Source: Juglans regia
Lineage: Eukaryota; Streptophyta; Magnoliopsida; Fagales; Juglandaceae
Reading direction: 5' to 3'
Length of the DNA: 64,000 bases
Assembly: GCF_001411555.2 (NCBI RefSeq)
Contig: NC_049903.1
Location: forward strand, 19,449,234 to 19,513,233
The notes beneath the pieces were generated by a model. The model was not told where the DNA came from, searched no databases, and worked only from the letters and a program-made list of their open reading frames with translations. Positions 10,790 through 22,708 of the stretch are shown in pieces (the first letter of the stretch is position 1; the number at the start of each line of letters is the position of its first letter). The translations under genes and the position numbers were made by a program.

Positions 10790-12330
10790 CATCAGCAAAG
10801 TTGACTTCGCTAAATAAAAACTTCAATGACTTACATCCCCGCGAGGCAAAAAGGGAAATGTAAGCCTAAAAGATTGCCTTATCCCTCTAGCGGAATAGTG
10901 CGGGTCAGCCCTTGACCACCTGAAAATAAAATTTACCTTCCTCGTAAGGGTCAACAGGCGGGATCGGGTCCAGTAACAAACTGCCCGAATAACTTACCTC
11001 CCTACGGGATAACACAGGGAAATGTAGGCCTAAAAGGTTGCCTTATCCCTCCCCCAGTGGAGAGCAAGATTGACTTTGCGGTCACCCGAATAACTTACCC
11101 CGACCTCCGTTGCGACGAAATGTGGGATCAGGGCCAGTTTGATCCAAATTTACCATTTCCTGTGATGTCAACGAGTGGAAATAGGTCCAGTAAAAAACTG
11201 TCCGAACAACTTACCCCCCATGATGGATGATAGACGAGCAGGCGGCTCAGCCTCCTCGTTCGAGAGAGTGGGACCAGTCTCGAGGTGGCCCTAAAAATTT
11301 ACCCCGACCCCCATCATGGGGAATGAGCTGATCAACCACATCGATGTCCAAATTACCTCCCTGAGGGGTAACAGAGGGAAAGGTTGGCCTTAAAAGTTGC
11401 CTTATTCTTCCGGTGGCAGAGTGCGGGTTAGTCCTTAGCTACCCGAAGGAAAAAATTTTACCTTTCTCGTGAGCGTCAATGGGCAGGAGCGGGTTTAGTA
11501 ACAAAACTGTCAAAACAATTTACCTCTCTGCGGGATACTATAGGAAAAAGTAGGCCTAAAATGTTATCTTATCCCTCCCCCAGTTGAGAGTAGGACTAGC
11601 TTCACGGCTACCCGAATGACTTAACCCAGCCCCCGTTCAGACGAAGTGTGAGATCAGCGCCAACCTGACCCAAAATTACCCTTTCCTACAATGTCAACGG
11701 GCGGGAGGGGTCCAATAACAAACTGCATGAACGACTTACCTCCCTGCGGGGTATCATAGGAGAATGTAGGCCTAAAAGGTTGCCTTATCCCTCCTGCAGT
11801 GGAGAGCAGGTTTAGCCCTGAGGCTACCCGAATACTTACCCCAAGCTCCATTGTGGTGAAGGAGTGGACCAGCCACATCGTTGTCTGAACTACCTCCTCA
11901 GGGGAGAAAGAAGCAGTTTGGCATTAGGCATTCCGACCTCTCTTGGATGGAGAGTGGGCCGAGTCTATGGACCGCCCAAATAACAAAGAGAAAGACACAA
12001 ACGTCATCAATAAAATCCATATCAACGGGATCGCCATCAGAAGCTTACCTCCCTATGAGGTAAAAAGAAAAAGTAAGCCTTAAAGGTTGCCTTGTCCCAC
12101 TTTCGGAGGAGTGCGAGTCGTCCATTGGCCACCTGAAAACAAAAAGTATCTACTAACGGACTCTATATCAACAAAACCTTCATCAATGGAATCTACATCG
12201 AAGGAATCTTCACTAACAGAAACTAACACTCTGACAATACAGGAATGAGCAAATGAAAGGGGAAGAAAAAAGGTTCGGCAGGGTAAAGCAATATGAGCGA
12301 AAGGAAAGACGGCATTCTGACCTCTCCCCG
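10790..12330 (+). repeat. Tandem-repeat array in Tat 3' region (about 7 diverged units)
   Basis: Diverged units carry the landmark GTAGGCCTAAAAGGTTGCC followed by TTATCCCTC. Clear landmarks lie near 10859, 11025, 11380, 11553, 11767 and 12075, with a decayed one near 11912. CCCGAATAACTTACC and GGGTCCAGTAACAAACTG recur between them. Spacing is uneven (about 140-350 bp), which implies mixed higher-order units. Such hypervariable tandem repeats between pol and the 3' LTR are known in Tat/Ogre elements. Confidence 0.75.
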
Positions 12331-12809
12331 AAGGAGAACAGGCCAAGCCTACAAGCTGCCCAAATAATAAAAAGCAAGGAACGAGGACATCATCATCCAG
12401 CAAGAAACAAACAATATTAGCAAGTACCTTCCAGCATAGGCCGGTAACTCAGGTTTGTAATATTGATTCCTGTGACGAGAAGACAAACACAAGGCCCCAC
12501 AGACTCCTAACAACGACGTGAAGAACAAAAATCTGACAAGGAAAGTACAAAAAATTATAGTGCATAGTCGAGGCTGACAGAGAAAGGCAATACAAAGGGC
12601 CACCAATAGGTGGGGTCATCGATCGCGACCGGGTGCCGACACAGTAGATCATGAGAGATACCAGAGGGTGAACACTAGCAACCTAGCTCTGCCCAGGCAG
12701 GCTAGTAAAAAAAAAAAAACCAACAACAAAGAGAAAAAAGGAAGGAAAAAGGGAAAGAAGAAATACATCGAGAAAAAGGCAGAAATCGTACAGCCGGATA
12801 TACAAAATA

Positions 12810-13010
12810 ATTTTATTAATTAACAGGAGTACAAGAAACAAGTTACTTCATAATGCTACATAGAGCTAAAGGATTACAAGGAGCAAGTTACTTTATAAAA
12901 CCGCATAGAGTTAAATGATTACAAGGAGCAAGTTACATCATAAAGCCGCGAAGACTACAAAGAACAAGTTTCATCGTGAAACTCAAATATTCAACAAAGC
13001 AGGTTACAGT
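12810..13010 (+). repeat. Short tandem repeats of about 50 bp, 4 units
   Basis: The core ACAAGGAGCAAGTTACTTCATAA with a following CCGCATAGAG part recurs at about 12835, 12885, 12930 and 12965 with substitutions. It is a second array in the Tat 3' region, after a non-repetitive stretch (12330-12800) where I see no gene. Confidence 0.6.
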
Positions 13011-13334
13011 GCCGAACCCTAGACCGTAATGTTGTAGGGGATAACCTAAAAAGGGCCACAAGACCACACCGTTCTCCGACCGACATGACGCAAGGTGGGC
13101 CAAAAATATTTAGCAGCAACGAAAATACCGCCAAGAACTGGAACATCTCAAAATTAATCTTTACGTTAAGAACCGCTTATCGAACAAAGGTCAGTCACCA
13201 CAGCTACCGAGCCCAATCGAATCACTCTTCCATACGAGACAACGGGTGAAGGTCTCCACCATTACGACGTGTCAATAATGCCAGAGGTTCCCTCGAAACA
13301 GGATGTAATGAGGCAACTATTAAGTCGTACGACG

Positions 13335-13625
13335 AACACGCTGTCCAGGACCCAAATATCAGAGGATTGGCAAGGAGATTTACCCTGAAACTTTGCCCTA
13401 TTAAAGCGGGCTCATTCCCTACAGAACTACCACCAAGGCCCCAAGATAGCCTACCGACCGTGGAAGACGGCTTTGAAGTCAAAGCATAATAAGCAAAAGG
13501 GCGAGAAAGAGAATAAAGGGTCCAGGACCCCAACATCAGAGGGTTGGCAAGGAGATCCGCCAGGAAAAGTCACCCTCATAAATCAGGTTCATTACTCGCA
13601 GAACTATCACCAAGGCCACTCGGAA
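13335..13625 (+). repeat. Two-copy tandem duplication of about 170 bp
   Basis: The segment starting GGACCCAAATATCAGAGG (13349) and ending ACTACCACCAAGGCC (13440) recurs as GGACCCCAACATCAGAGG (13522) ending ACTATCACCAAGGCC. The repeat lies between the arrays and the antisense gene of the Tat element. Confidence 0.6.
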
Positions 13626-13719
13626 TCAGACCCTTTACGAGATTGTCGCGTTGCCGCAAGGACTCATCATGCTGAGGAAAGTCGCCCACGCTCATAGCCA
13701 GAAGGTCAGACTAGGGGTT

Positions 13720-15626
13720 CTAAAGAAGGTAGGTTTTCATCCGCTCTAGGCCTTCATCGTAACCAGACCTCCATGCATCGTCGTGAACCCCCCGGACATG
13801 AGATAGCTCATCCTGCAAGCTTTGGAGGGTCACTTCCCAACCTTTGAGCACCAGCTTATTCACTACCAAGGCAACCTCCACATCTTTTCTTCGCTGTCGT
13901 TCCTTCTCCAAGGTCTTCTTCCTCGTTGCCGCTGACTTGTTAAACTCTGCGGCTTTAGTATCGAGCCATTTGATTGACCAACCATCTGTGTCCAACTGTC
14001 AACGAAGCTCCCGGATATAGGCCTGCAGTCTCTCTAGTTCCGACTGGCATTGGTCAAGGGACTGTTGCAACATGTCCCTCGGCTCGCAGGCAAGCGAAGC
14101 CTCAATGCAAAGCTGGCCAACCTCCCCCTGGGACTTGACCATATCAAATTGGGCTTCTTCAACTGCCTTTTTCTGCTTTCGCTCAGAGGTCATGCGGTCC
14201 AATGACTCCTGAACCAAGGAGCAGAGGTCTCTGTTCTCCCTCCTCAGTTCCACCTGGCTGTCCACAATGAAGAACACTAGACGCTTCAACCATTACCAGA
14301 AAAGGCGAGTTAAAAAAAAATTGAAGGAGTTGGCGGGTAACTTTTACCCCGGTAAATAGCCTCCGAACTTTCCCTTCCGCCGTGAGAAGACGATCGACAT
14401 GGCTGTGTGGCACGGTCATCTCAAGGTCCATAGGAACTTCTCCGGCCGACTTCCGCGCCATCATCAGAAATGCCAAGAGCCACGACCCCTCACCTAGGAC
14501 TTCTTCCTTCATCCCTTCAACGCCACCAGGTAGAGCGACTTTGGCCACAGAAGCCATGTTAACCATAATTATTTGGATCGGCGGCACGACGCATTGCGGA
14601 ACACCAATCGACATCGTCTCTTTGGATACTCTTGGGGGTGTAGGGATTCGGAGCACCAGGACAAACGACCCCCCCCAAGAGGAATGGGGGACATTATCAG
14701 AGTCGGTAGGAGTAGGAGAGGTACTGCGGGGTCTCTTCCCCTTCCCTTCAACCGGCAAGCTCGGAGAATGACTGGGAACAGGAGGAGCAATAAGATTCAC
14801 GGGAATCCCCGCATCAGAGAGCAGATTGGTAGGGGAACCAAATAGCTGCGAAGACTCCCTTCCGACAACAAAGCCTCCGAATAAATTTCGCTTGGATGCA
14901 CTGTCACCCAAGCCCGAACGACCCCTAGTCTCACATTTTCATTGGAATTCGGTTTAGGGCGGCAGATCGAGGAGTTGCCTACAGTGCCCCGGTTGGCAAG
15001 AACAAAAAATAAACGCTTAACAGTCTACCCGGTTGGATACTCTCATCCCTTACCCGACAAGAAGAAAAACTTGCTAGTGTCTCCCATCACCACCTTCTGC
15101 CTCTCCTATATCTGAGCCCACTCCTGAACTAGCTGGAAACTATAGATATGCCGGCCTTCCATACTAGACTATGAGTAATGAAAAACTCACGAGTCGTGAG
15201 GTCGAGGTAATCTAACTCGACCTCCTCCAAAGCACGACACTAAATAATACAACACGAGATCAAAATCGTCCATGCAAAAGAGGAGAGTTAGGCGGGCGCC
15301 ATCTTAAAGAAACTCAGCACTTCGCACACCGGCCGACAAAATGGTAATCTTAGGCCACAAGAGAACATGGCAGGATACACTGCAACTTTGGTTTCGTAGC
15401 CTTCATCATCCACTGCTCCACCAGTGGGGGAAGGCAATACGAGCTCCACCTTTGAGGGGATCCTGTAAGTCGCCTCCAACTCCTCGAATTCGTCAGAAGT
15501 AACAACTGACTATTATGAAAATCTTACAAAGTTATCTAGAAGGGAATCGCCACGGACAACAGCGGCTTGGACAGCGCCAGACAACATCGCCCGGCCTCCA
15601 GAACATGAAGATTTCTTCAGGGCCAT
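13720..15626 (-). pseudogene. Antisense gene of the Tat element (PF04195-like N-part, coiled-coil C-part), broken
   Basis: This gene runs opposite to the retrotransposon. The ATG is at 15626 (MALKKSSCSGGRAML). After a break it resumes at about 15510 (SDEFEELEATYRIPSKVELV) and ends that block with VAVYPAMFSCGLRLPFCRPV. This matches the 'putative gypsy type transposon' domain (PF04195), where TYRIP..VELVLP and GLRLPFHPFV are typical. Later pieces are 15180-15060 (SFQLVQEWAQI), a proline/serine-rich stretch at 14911-14400, and a heptad-rich coiled coil at about 14290-13730 (VELRRENRDLCSLVQES, ELERLQAYIREL, KKTLEKERQRRKD). Stops and frameshifts separate the blocks. Extra antisense ORFs at this place are known in Tat elements; their function is unknown. 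Confidence 0.7.
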
Positions 15627-15731
15627 GAAGGGCAGGAAAAGTTGATGAGAAACTTTGAAAGGAAAGTAAGAAAAGGGAATCGCAGAGTGACAAAATAAAA
15701 GTGGAAAAAATACGATGGGCTGCTCAATACG

Positions 15732-15760
15732 AGAACTAGTTCTTATATAGGCGGGGCCAA
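15732..15760 (-). promoter_or_regulatory. Putative antisense promoter (TATA box) for the Tat antisense gene
   Basis: On the minus strand CCGCCTATATAAGAAC contains a canonical CTATATAAG TATA box about 115 bp upstream of the antisense ATG at 15626. The spacing fits a short plant leader. It is a sequence match only; transcription is inferred. Confidence 0.5.
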
Positions 15761-15769
15761 CGATCACCC

Positions 15770-16725
15770 TCCTGAGGAGTCATAACTCCACGAATCTCAC
15801 ACGTCTCCCACTCAAGTACCAGGATCTCTTGATTAACACAACTGCAGCAAATTGTATCTGCTGGAACAACGTGCAAATTAATGGCTGTGAAACATGGAGT
15901 CATGATGCGGAAATCGAAAGAGCGCCATTCAATGCGAAAGCCTAGCTGGCATTGCGCTGCCACGTGGGTGAAGTGCAAATGGTCACTAGGCATTTGGCCA
16001 GGCAGGCTGGGAATTTGGCAAAGCATAAGATCAAAAGCAATAAAATGAATTCTCCCCGGACTTGTCTAAGAAGAATTGACGGGGTAACTGCAAGGGGATT
16101 TTCCCCTTACGAAAGGCCCACTGGGCCTCGGCCTAGAACTCGGCCCAAAAGGTTTCCTATTCAAGCAAGGAACAAAACATCAGCCAGGGAGGGGCGCCGT
16201 CCAGTCGACAAGACAGATCAACCTGACATTCTGCAATCGCCTTTGGGAACAGTACTTACACAGAACGCATGAGAAACACGGAAGACACTCGATTCATTGA
16301 CATCAAGTCATCTACGGCTCATATAAATCGGATTAGAAGTCAAGAAACCACACCACATTAATGACGCTGCTGATTAAGTCACACGCCACATTTATGGAAC
16401 CGACAGAGAGCCACGCCGCATTAAAAAAAGTCAAACAGCAGGCACAAAAAGAAAAACATGGAATGTATGGGAAAAAGACTATTTGCACCCTCCCCAGACA
16501 CGGTATAAATAGAAAGCTCCAGGTATCGAAAAACTCTTTTTGATCCCTAGATTCTCTTACTTATTTGCTACACTCCAAGAATATTTACTAACTTTGGCAT
16601 TGGAGGTTACCCAGCCCTAAGGCCGCCCTCTCAAATCGTAGTATTTTCTACCTTGTGCAGGGCCCTTTTTGAAAATCTGAGTTGTTGAAACTTGATCTAA
16701 AGGTGTGCGAAACACGACGTTAACA
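15770..16725 (+). repeat. Tat 3' LTR, left edge uncertain
   Basis: The right end is GACGTTAACA at 16725. A TATA box, ACGGTATAAATAGAAAG, lies at about 16499-16515. It is followed by a U5-like part (TTTGGCATTGGAGGTTACCC, CTTGTGCAGGGCCC) that resembles Tat/Ogre LTR 3' ends. I could not fix the TG start; somewhere between 15770 and 16050 is plausible. Only one LTR is present. Confidence 0.55.
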
Positions 16726-18328
16726 CATACATTAATATGTTATTATCTTTTTGTTTGTTGTTTGCTATCTTTTAAATATTATTTTCTATTGGCAGGGTTT
16801 CTATTGTAAATAATAAAATTTTAAGTACTACATGTGCTTATGATGGACTGTTCCACATATTTATAGTTAAGATAGAGAATTAACTAGTCATTAAAAATTT
16901 GTTAAAATTTGTTGTAACTCAGTTTCTCCTTGTAGTACTTTATATCACATCTTCTAGAGGATTTAGTGTGGCATTTTTATTGTACTTTGCTTATATTTTT
17001 ATGTTGAGCAATGTTAGGTATAGTCTCTATTTAAAGGCTGTATGTGCAAGTCTAATTAATTTTATCTTTAAATTTTTTTAAAATTATAATAATATTTTTA
17101 TTAAAATAATATTTTTTTTCTATTTAATAAAGAATTTACATATGCAGTCCCAAATAAAATTTCTCTTTGATGTTTACGGTACAATTCTTGTATTAAATTG
17201 TCAATGACTGAAATAGTAATACAAATATGATATATTGTGGATATATGGAGCAAAGCACATGCCTTGCACGTGTAGTCTCCACTAGGGTTCCCTCCTATAA
17301 AACGTCAAAAAAGGCCAAAGATAGAAAGTATATATGAACTAAACCTCTCAGTAATTTTAATCTATATAAGTAGAAAGTTCATCTTGATTTTTCTAAGTCC
17401 GCTAGGGTTCATATATGATAACATCTAGAAGTTTATATTTTTTCTTGTAGAAAATACAGCACTTCAACAGAGCACATGTTCCTTGCACGTAACGTCCTAC
17501 CTAGTTAGTTCAAAACTTCAAACATGCCTAAACTCATACCTAGACCAATGCAATGATTAGTCCGAGACCACGACAATGCAAAGTTGGCGAGGCATGGACA
17601 AATTGTACTCCAGTATCGATTGATGCATCCATGCACCGTAGCGCAAAGCAAGTAACTTAAGATGGGGCCCTGGAACTGGAACGAAGCTGTCAGAACTGTG
17701 TCTGTGGTCCACCAACTACAAGGCCCTAAGCTCTTCCGATACATATAATATGACACGCGGTGGCTTCCCAGTTCCAACTCCGTACCATGCCTAGTGCATC
17801 TCACCTAATCACTGTACCTACGACTGCCACAAATGTCAAGGAATATCTGCAACGACCGAAACACACCCACCTCGCAATTTCGCAGACGCTACACCATCCC
17901 ACCAAATAAGTCACACGGGCCTCGGCCATCAGAAAAGACTTCCAACATGCGGAAAGCTATCCTTGGGACCAACATGCATATATTTAATTGGATCAATCAT
18001 CGGATACAGATATTGACAATATACAACTCGGCATAATTTTTAATGCAAATTCTTTAAAAGACCAGCAGTGTACAGCAATAATCGTTTTTTCATTGACTAG
18101 GTAAAGGATAAGAAATATTCAATCGTTCAGTCTGACCAATTGTAAAGTTTGGAAAGTAAAGCTTTTCAAGACAAAATCTAATGATAGTTAGGCATAAAGA
18201 GAAAGGTCACTGAATTCCCTTTGCCAACCAAAGCTCCACACAACCAAGCAGAAGTTCTCAGCAGCCAAGCTCCTTAAACTTATGGTCGGTCAACAGAAGA
18301 ACAGGGTGATCCAGACAACCAGACAAGG
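16726..18328. other. Intergenic, no gene recognised
   Basis: The sequence is AT-rich. Two similar tracts, CACATGCCTTGCACGTGTAG near 17260 and CACATGTTCCTTGCACGTAA near 17462, may be a diverged repeat. 16985-17160 looks like a small MITE (GAGCAATGTTAGGTATAGTC at one side). 17500-18040 has higher GC and short open frames without a recognisable domain. The 3' end of the RRP17-like gene should reach into 18328-18200. Confidence 0.3.
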
Positions 18329-21011
18329 CTAGCGCGTCTTCTTGTTCTTTTTCTTTCCTTTTTTCCTGTCTCTTTTATTTTGTGGCTTTGGCCGTGATTT
18401 TTGCTTCCCAACTCTCTTGAATGTTTTCTTCTTACTCAAAGGTACATTGTGCTTCCTACCAGCTTCAGTTGATTGGGGCACTGCTGCAGCCAGTGTTTTG
18501 TCGATGGGGGGGATTTCTTGCTGATGTGAGATCTCACTTGTTGTCACTGTGACTTTCATGTTGCCATTGTCATATGTTGTTGTCCCTTTCAAGAATAACA
18601 AAAACCCAACACATATAAATATCAAATGAGTATAACACATAATTAAAATACTTTGTAACTTTTTTTTTTTTTTTTGGGGGGGGGGAACAGGAACCGCAGT
18701 TAGATTCATATATTGCATGAACCAAGTCAGCACAGAAAGTAAATTTAGGCTCCGTTTGGTTGTTGGACTGCACTGAGATCAACGCAGTTCAGTCTAATTT
18801 TAACCTGAGTCTAACATCCAAACACTCAACTCTCAAATCACTAAACTCATTTCAACTCAAAACCTCTTTACACGTGGGACCTATAATCTTTTTCAACTCA
18901 ACACCTCCTTACACGCAGGACCCACAAGTTTTTTTAAATTCTCATAAATATATCTAAATTCATTTTAACATACAAACACATCTAAACTCATCTCAAGTGG
19001 ACCCCACAAATCTTACTCCACCATCTCAACTCACTACTATTCATAAAGAACTCAACTCATCTTAAGTCAGCTCAACATCCAAATACAGCCTTAGAATATT
19101 CATGGGGAAATTGAACGAGTCATAAAAAATATTAATGCTCCGCCATTTTAGCCTCATAGGGTTCAATTAGGCATAATCAAAGTGGTTATTGCAAGAATTC
19201 TCACAAATATTCTAAGACCCAAAGTGCCCCTCATGAAGCTTTACTGCTAATATCAGAAGAATGTCTTCTATTACGATTTTAGCCCAGAGTCATTGATCAC
19301 TGTTTAGATCTGCAACTATAATACAAATCGACCCATTGAACAATCAATGGCCTTGCAACCTGATGGCATTTGTCCCCCTCTTATGAGGAATGTCCAGGGA
19401 TCAAGTCCCCGTACCCCAACCACACTTAAAAAGAAACGACTCATTGAGCCACAGATTAATTGGCAAGAAGGCCTGCAGCCCAAAACTACTGGATCCAGCA
19501 GTGCACAAATGTTTGTGATGAGTATTGAGAAAAACAAGCAGCTTATATATGATTGAAGCCCACCGATTGGAGAGTTTGAAAAATACCAGAAATAGATGCA
19601 ATCGGCTGATCATCTTCTTCCACTTCTCGGAAGTCATCACTTGCATTGGGTGTTGAACCAGTGACTGGTGGAACTCCACCATGGAGAGCCAGTTCTTTCT
19701 CAAATTTTCTCTGCAACATACGTTATATAACAGAAATGGAACCATTAAAACCTAGAAAATGCTTTTGGAAATACATAAGCCAATGAAAAATACATAATCA
19801 GCAATGCTGTGAGTGATACAAATAGGGACAAATCAGTACAAAAAAGAATCTTGAAAACGATGATGAGATGCATGGACATTCACAAAAAGGACTGCTAGCC
19901 AAGTTAATATGCCACGGCCTTTCCAGTCCTCTCCCCTATTCCTTGTATGTCAATATCCTCCCTGAGTTTTTTTCCATGCCCCATTTTTTTTCCTGACAAG
20001 TCCATGCCTCCAAATATGTTGAACATAGCGGAGTGCACAACAGCTTGAGAAGTGGGGCATTATGGCTTTATTCTGTACCAGCTTATGTCAATGCTAATGT
20101 GGCAGTGGATTCACAAATGAAAGTGGCCACACAAAAAAGTTGGGACTTACGAATGAAAGATAGAGTATTTGTGTCTAACTCTAAGAAATCATCAGCCTTT
20201 ATCCCACTTCTGTTCGTAATGTTTCCATTACTTTCTTATAGATAAAGCCTCCCGAAGAGCAGAATTTAAATTCAACAGTCTTAACATAAACAGTCCCGGT
20301 TCTATGGGTGCATTATACAAATCGGGACATTTTACTTGTAAAAAAACATGTCGGGACGTATGATTGAGAATGAGTTGGTGCATTATTATACATAAAAGAA
20401 CAGCATAAAAAGGGTGCATTGTTACTACAAAATAACAGAGAAATTTATCAAGCTGCCTTGATTTGACAACTTTTTGTATGAAACTATTGACTCGCAGTGC
20501 ATATTGTAACGAAACTACAACCTAATACGGATATCAAAGTTCGAAAGACCGAAGCTAAAATAAAAATACAACCTTTTTGCGCTGTTCTATGCGCTTTCGC
20601 CTATCCGCCTCCCCTTGCTGCTTCTGCGCTTCCTTTCTCCTTTTCTTCTTCCTCTTATGAAAGCCACTCACATAGTCCCTTATCGTAGCAAAAAAAAAAA
20701 CCCAAATCGAACACAAAAAATTAATACCAAATTTTCAAACATCCAAATCACCAAAAAAAAAAAACAAAAACAAAACAAAACAAGAAGAAGCAGCAAATTT
20801 AGGGTTTGGTTCGAACAGAGTACTTGAGATCTTTCTCATTGAAACTGACAGCGAGAGCTTTGTTCTTGAGAGCCCTCTTCTTTATGTGCCTCCCTCGCGG
20901 GCGCCCAAGTTGGACTGCTTCCTCTTCAATTTCTTCTCCCATTGCTGTTTCAGAGCTCGCTGTTGTGGTTCCCTTGGGTTGCTCTTGCTCCCATCTATTG
21001 TATGTTGGCAT
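18329..21011 (-). CDS. RRP17: RRP17/Nop25 (nucleolar protein 12 family) rRNA-processing protein
   Basis: Exons on the minus strand: 21011-20824, 20678-20573, 19710-19587, 18585-18329. Junctions are GT-AG and phases close exactly to 224 residues plus stop. The start ATG at 21011 (MPTYNRWEQEQ) has a TATAAATA element about 90 bp upstream. The family core is RALKNKALAVSFNEKDL, then DYVSGFHKRKKKRRKEAQK, then the charged helix DRRKRIEQRKKRKFEKELAL, as in the Nop25 (PF09805) proteins RRP17/NOL12. These act in the nucleolus in pre-rRNA 5'-end processing of the large subunit. An acidic linker (FREVEEDDQP) is followed by a low-complexity C-terminus (KKGKKKNKKTR) that looks like a nucleolar targeting tail. 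Intron 3 carries a MITE and a possible SINE. No frame damage is seen. Confidence 0.88.
18748..19090. mobile_element. Tourist/Harbinger MITE in RRP17 intron 3, TTA duplication
   Basis: The ends GGCTCCGTTTGGTTGTTGG and CAACATCCAAATACAGCC are imperfect inverted repeats flanked by TTA at 18745-18747 and 19091-19093. The body carries ACTCATCTCAACTC-like repeats of the same family as 9432-9805. Length is 343 bp. Confidence 0.8.
19335..19450 (+). repeat. Possible tRNA-derived SINE in RRP17 intron 3
   Basis: GGCCTTGCAACCTGATGGCA is followed about 40 bp later by GGGATCAAGTCCCCGTACC. The second element resembles a Pol III box B (GGTTCAANNCC) and the arrangement recalls tRNA-derived plant SINEs. There is no clear poly(A) or target duplication. 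Confidence 0.35.
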
Positions 21012-21091
21012 TGTTGCGCAGTTGTGTTTGATAGGCCGGTTCGGGTCAGGTTGTGGGTCGGTTTTGTTTGGTCCAATACAAATCCAAAAAA

Positions 21092-21115
21092 ATGAATGGA
21101 TTTATTTATAGATAG
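21092..21115 (-). promoter_or_regulatory. TATA box of the RRP17-like gene
   Basis: TCTATAAATAAATCC on the minus strand lies about 90 bp upstream of the ATG at 21011. This is a usual distance for a plant gene with a short leader. Confidence 0.5.
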
Positions 21116-21169
21116 CCCAATAAAAACGAGCGGGTGAGTACGGACTTAAAATGAGACTAATTTACCTCG

Positions 21170-21485
21170 GTTGTATTAAAGCAGTAAAATAATTTATGGA
21201 TAGTAATAAAATAAGTTAAATTATAATATTTTATTAAATTTTGAAAAATAAAAAAAATTAAATAAAAATATTATAAAGTTTAAAATTTACTTGAATATAA
21301 TTTTTTAATATAATTTTTATTTTAAAATTTGAAAACGTTGTATTATTTTTTGTATTTTACTTTAAATTTTGAGAAATTGTAATAATTAGGTAATTATTAA
21401 ATGAAAAAGTTGAAAAGTTAAAATCAAAAAATATTTTTTATTTAAATGATGTTTGAAAAAAAAATATCTAAAAATATCTTAGAAC
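21170..21485. repeat. Harbinger-like MITE copy, ends degraded
   Basis: GGATAGTAATAAAATAAGTTA, TTTTGAAAAATAAAAAAAATT and AAATTGTAATAATTAGGTAA follow the order of the family body. The right side ends in ATTTAAATGATGTTTGAAAA. Terminal repeats are not preserved. Confidence 0.5.
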
Positions 21486-21589
21486 GGCTGTGTTTCCAAA
21501 TCCTTAGATTAGCCAAATTAGAAAGAGTACAAGGTACTCTCAAATGATGTGATACTAACGTTTTATTTTATTATGAGGGGATAAAAACA

Positions 21590-22200
21590 ATAAAACTCAA
21601 TATAGGACCCAACCACCAGGCCACATTAAGAGTTAGGGGACAATGAGAGTCGGGAGGTAACGAGGGGTGTGGGGCTGTCAAGAGGTAACGTGAGTGCCAG
21701 GGGGGGTCAAGAGGTAAGGTAGGTGCAGGGACCTGTTAAGGGGGGCACGGTTAGGCACGCAAATGTTTGGCCTTACCTGCAGGGGCGCACACAGGAAAAG
21801 GCAATCAGATAAATAGAGGGGGCTCTCTCTTCTCTTTGGTGAGTTCTTCTTCTTCTCATTTTCAGAGTTCTCCTTCTCCAGAAAGAGTTTTTCCTTCCTT
21901 GGCTTCTCCTTCGAAACCAGATATGCAGGGAGCTCCAGTGAAGACTTCTTCTCCAATAAATTTATATTCAGCATCACCATTATATAGTTAGATATGAGAG
22001 ACCATGAGAAACTGTGAACATGAATATTATAGTAGATTTCTCCTCCCCAAGTGTCCGTGGACGTAGGCATTATGCCGAACCACGTAAACCCATGTGTTCA
22101 TCTCTTTTATTTCTCTGCACTTATATTTTCTATTCACCACCATAGACGTATGCATCGCAACCGTACAACTGCATCAGAATACTGCTAGAGGTTTCAAATA
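21590..22200 (+). repeat. LTR fragment (Copia-like) with short GC-rich tandem repeats
   Basis: 21615-21735 repeats GGGG..GTCAAGAGGTAACG about three times with variation. Near 22040-22090, GTCCGTGGACGTAGGCATTA and GCCGAACCACGTAAACCC match a sequence seen in the U5 of many plant Copia LTRs. No primer-binding site follows and no internal domain is attached. It is probably a degraded solo or truncated LTR. Confidence 0.45.
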
Positions 22201-22708
22201 ACACTGAACGAGGCCCAAGTCGCCCCAATGGGCTAAAAATAATTCTTTCTCTCATTCCGACCTGTTGAGCGATTTAGTATCATATAATTTAAAGTTTATA
22301 TAAGCATCGATTTTACTTGATATGACATATTGCAATAGGAAGATAATACCATATGTCCAGACTTGAATAACACTAACTTGATAGAAGAGAAATACTTGAT
22401 ATACAAAACAAATTTTATAAAGTAAATTTTAAATTAATATAACTAGATATGATAGTTAGATTATATATATTTTTAATTTATAATAGATCTAAAATATTAT
22501 ATATAGCCACCAATACTTATTTATATAAGGAAAAAACTATTCTCATCGAAAGTTTTTATCCATTTTTTATATCGATATGCTTTTTTTTTTTTTCCTAATA
22601 TTAAGGAAGTGATATTTTTTTTTTAAAAAAATTAAGGGTTTAAAAAAATATTTTAAAAAAATTACACACTTGATAAGCTTTAGCGGTGACTCCCTCTGTG
22701 GGTATAAC
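22201..22708. other. Intergenic, AT-rich, nothing recognised
   Basis: It has long A/T tracts (for example near 22580 and 22620) and no coding or repeat signature that I can name. Confidence 0.3.

Larger units (their letters stand above)
10264..16725 (+). mobile_element. 3' portion of a Tat-type Ty3/Gypsy LTR retrotransposon
   Basis: The order is integrase C-terminus, tandem-repeat region, long antisense gene, then LTR end. This is the layout known for the Tat/Ogre branch of plant Ty3/Gypsy elements. Gag, protease, reverse transcriptase, RNase H, most of integrase and the 5' LTR are missing. A 5' truncation at about 10264 is therefore inferred. The right end is taken at CA 16725 (GACGTTAACA). 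No target duplication can be matched because the left end is gone. Confidence 0.75.

Noticed and set aside
20882..21111. Open frames opposite RRP17 exon 1
   Set aside because: They are antisense shadows of the first coding exon; the minus-strand frame has the family motif and correct splicing.
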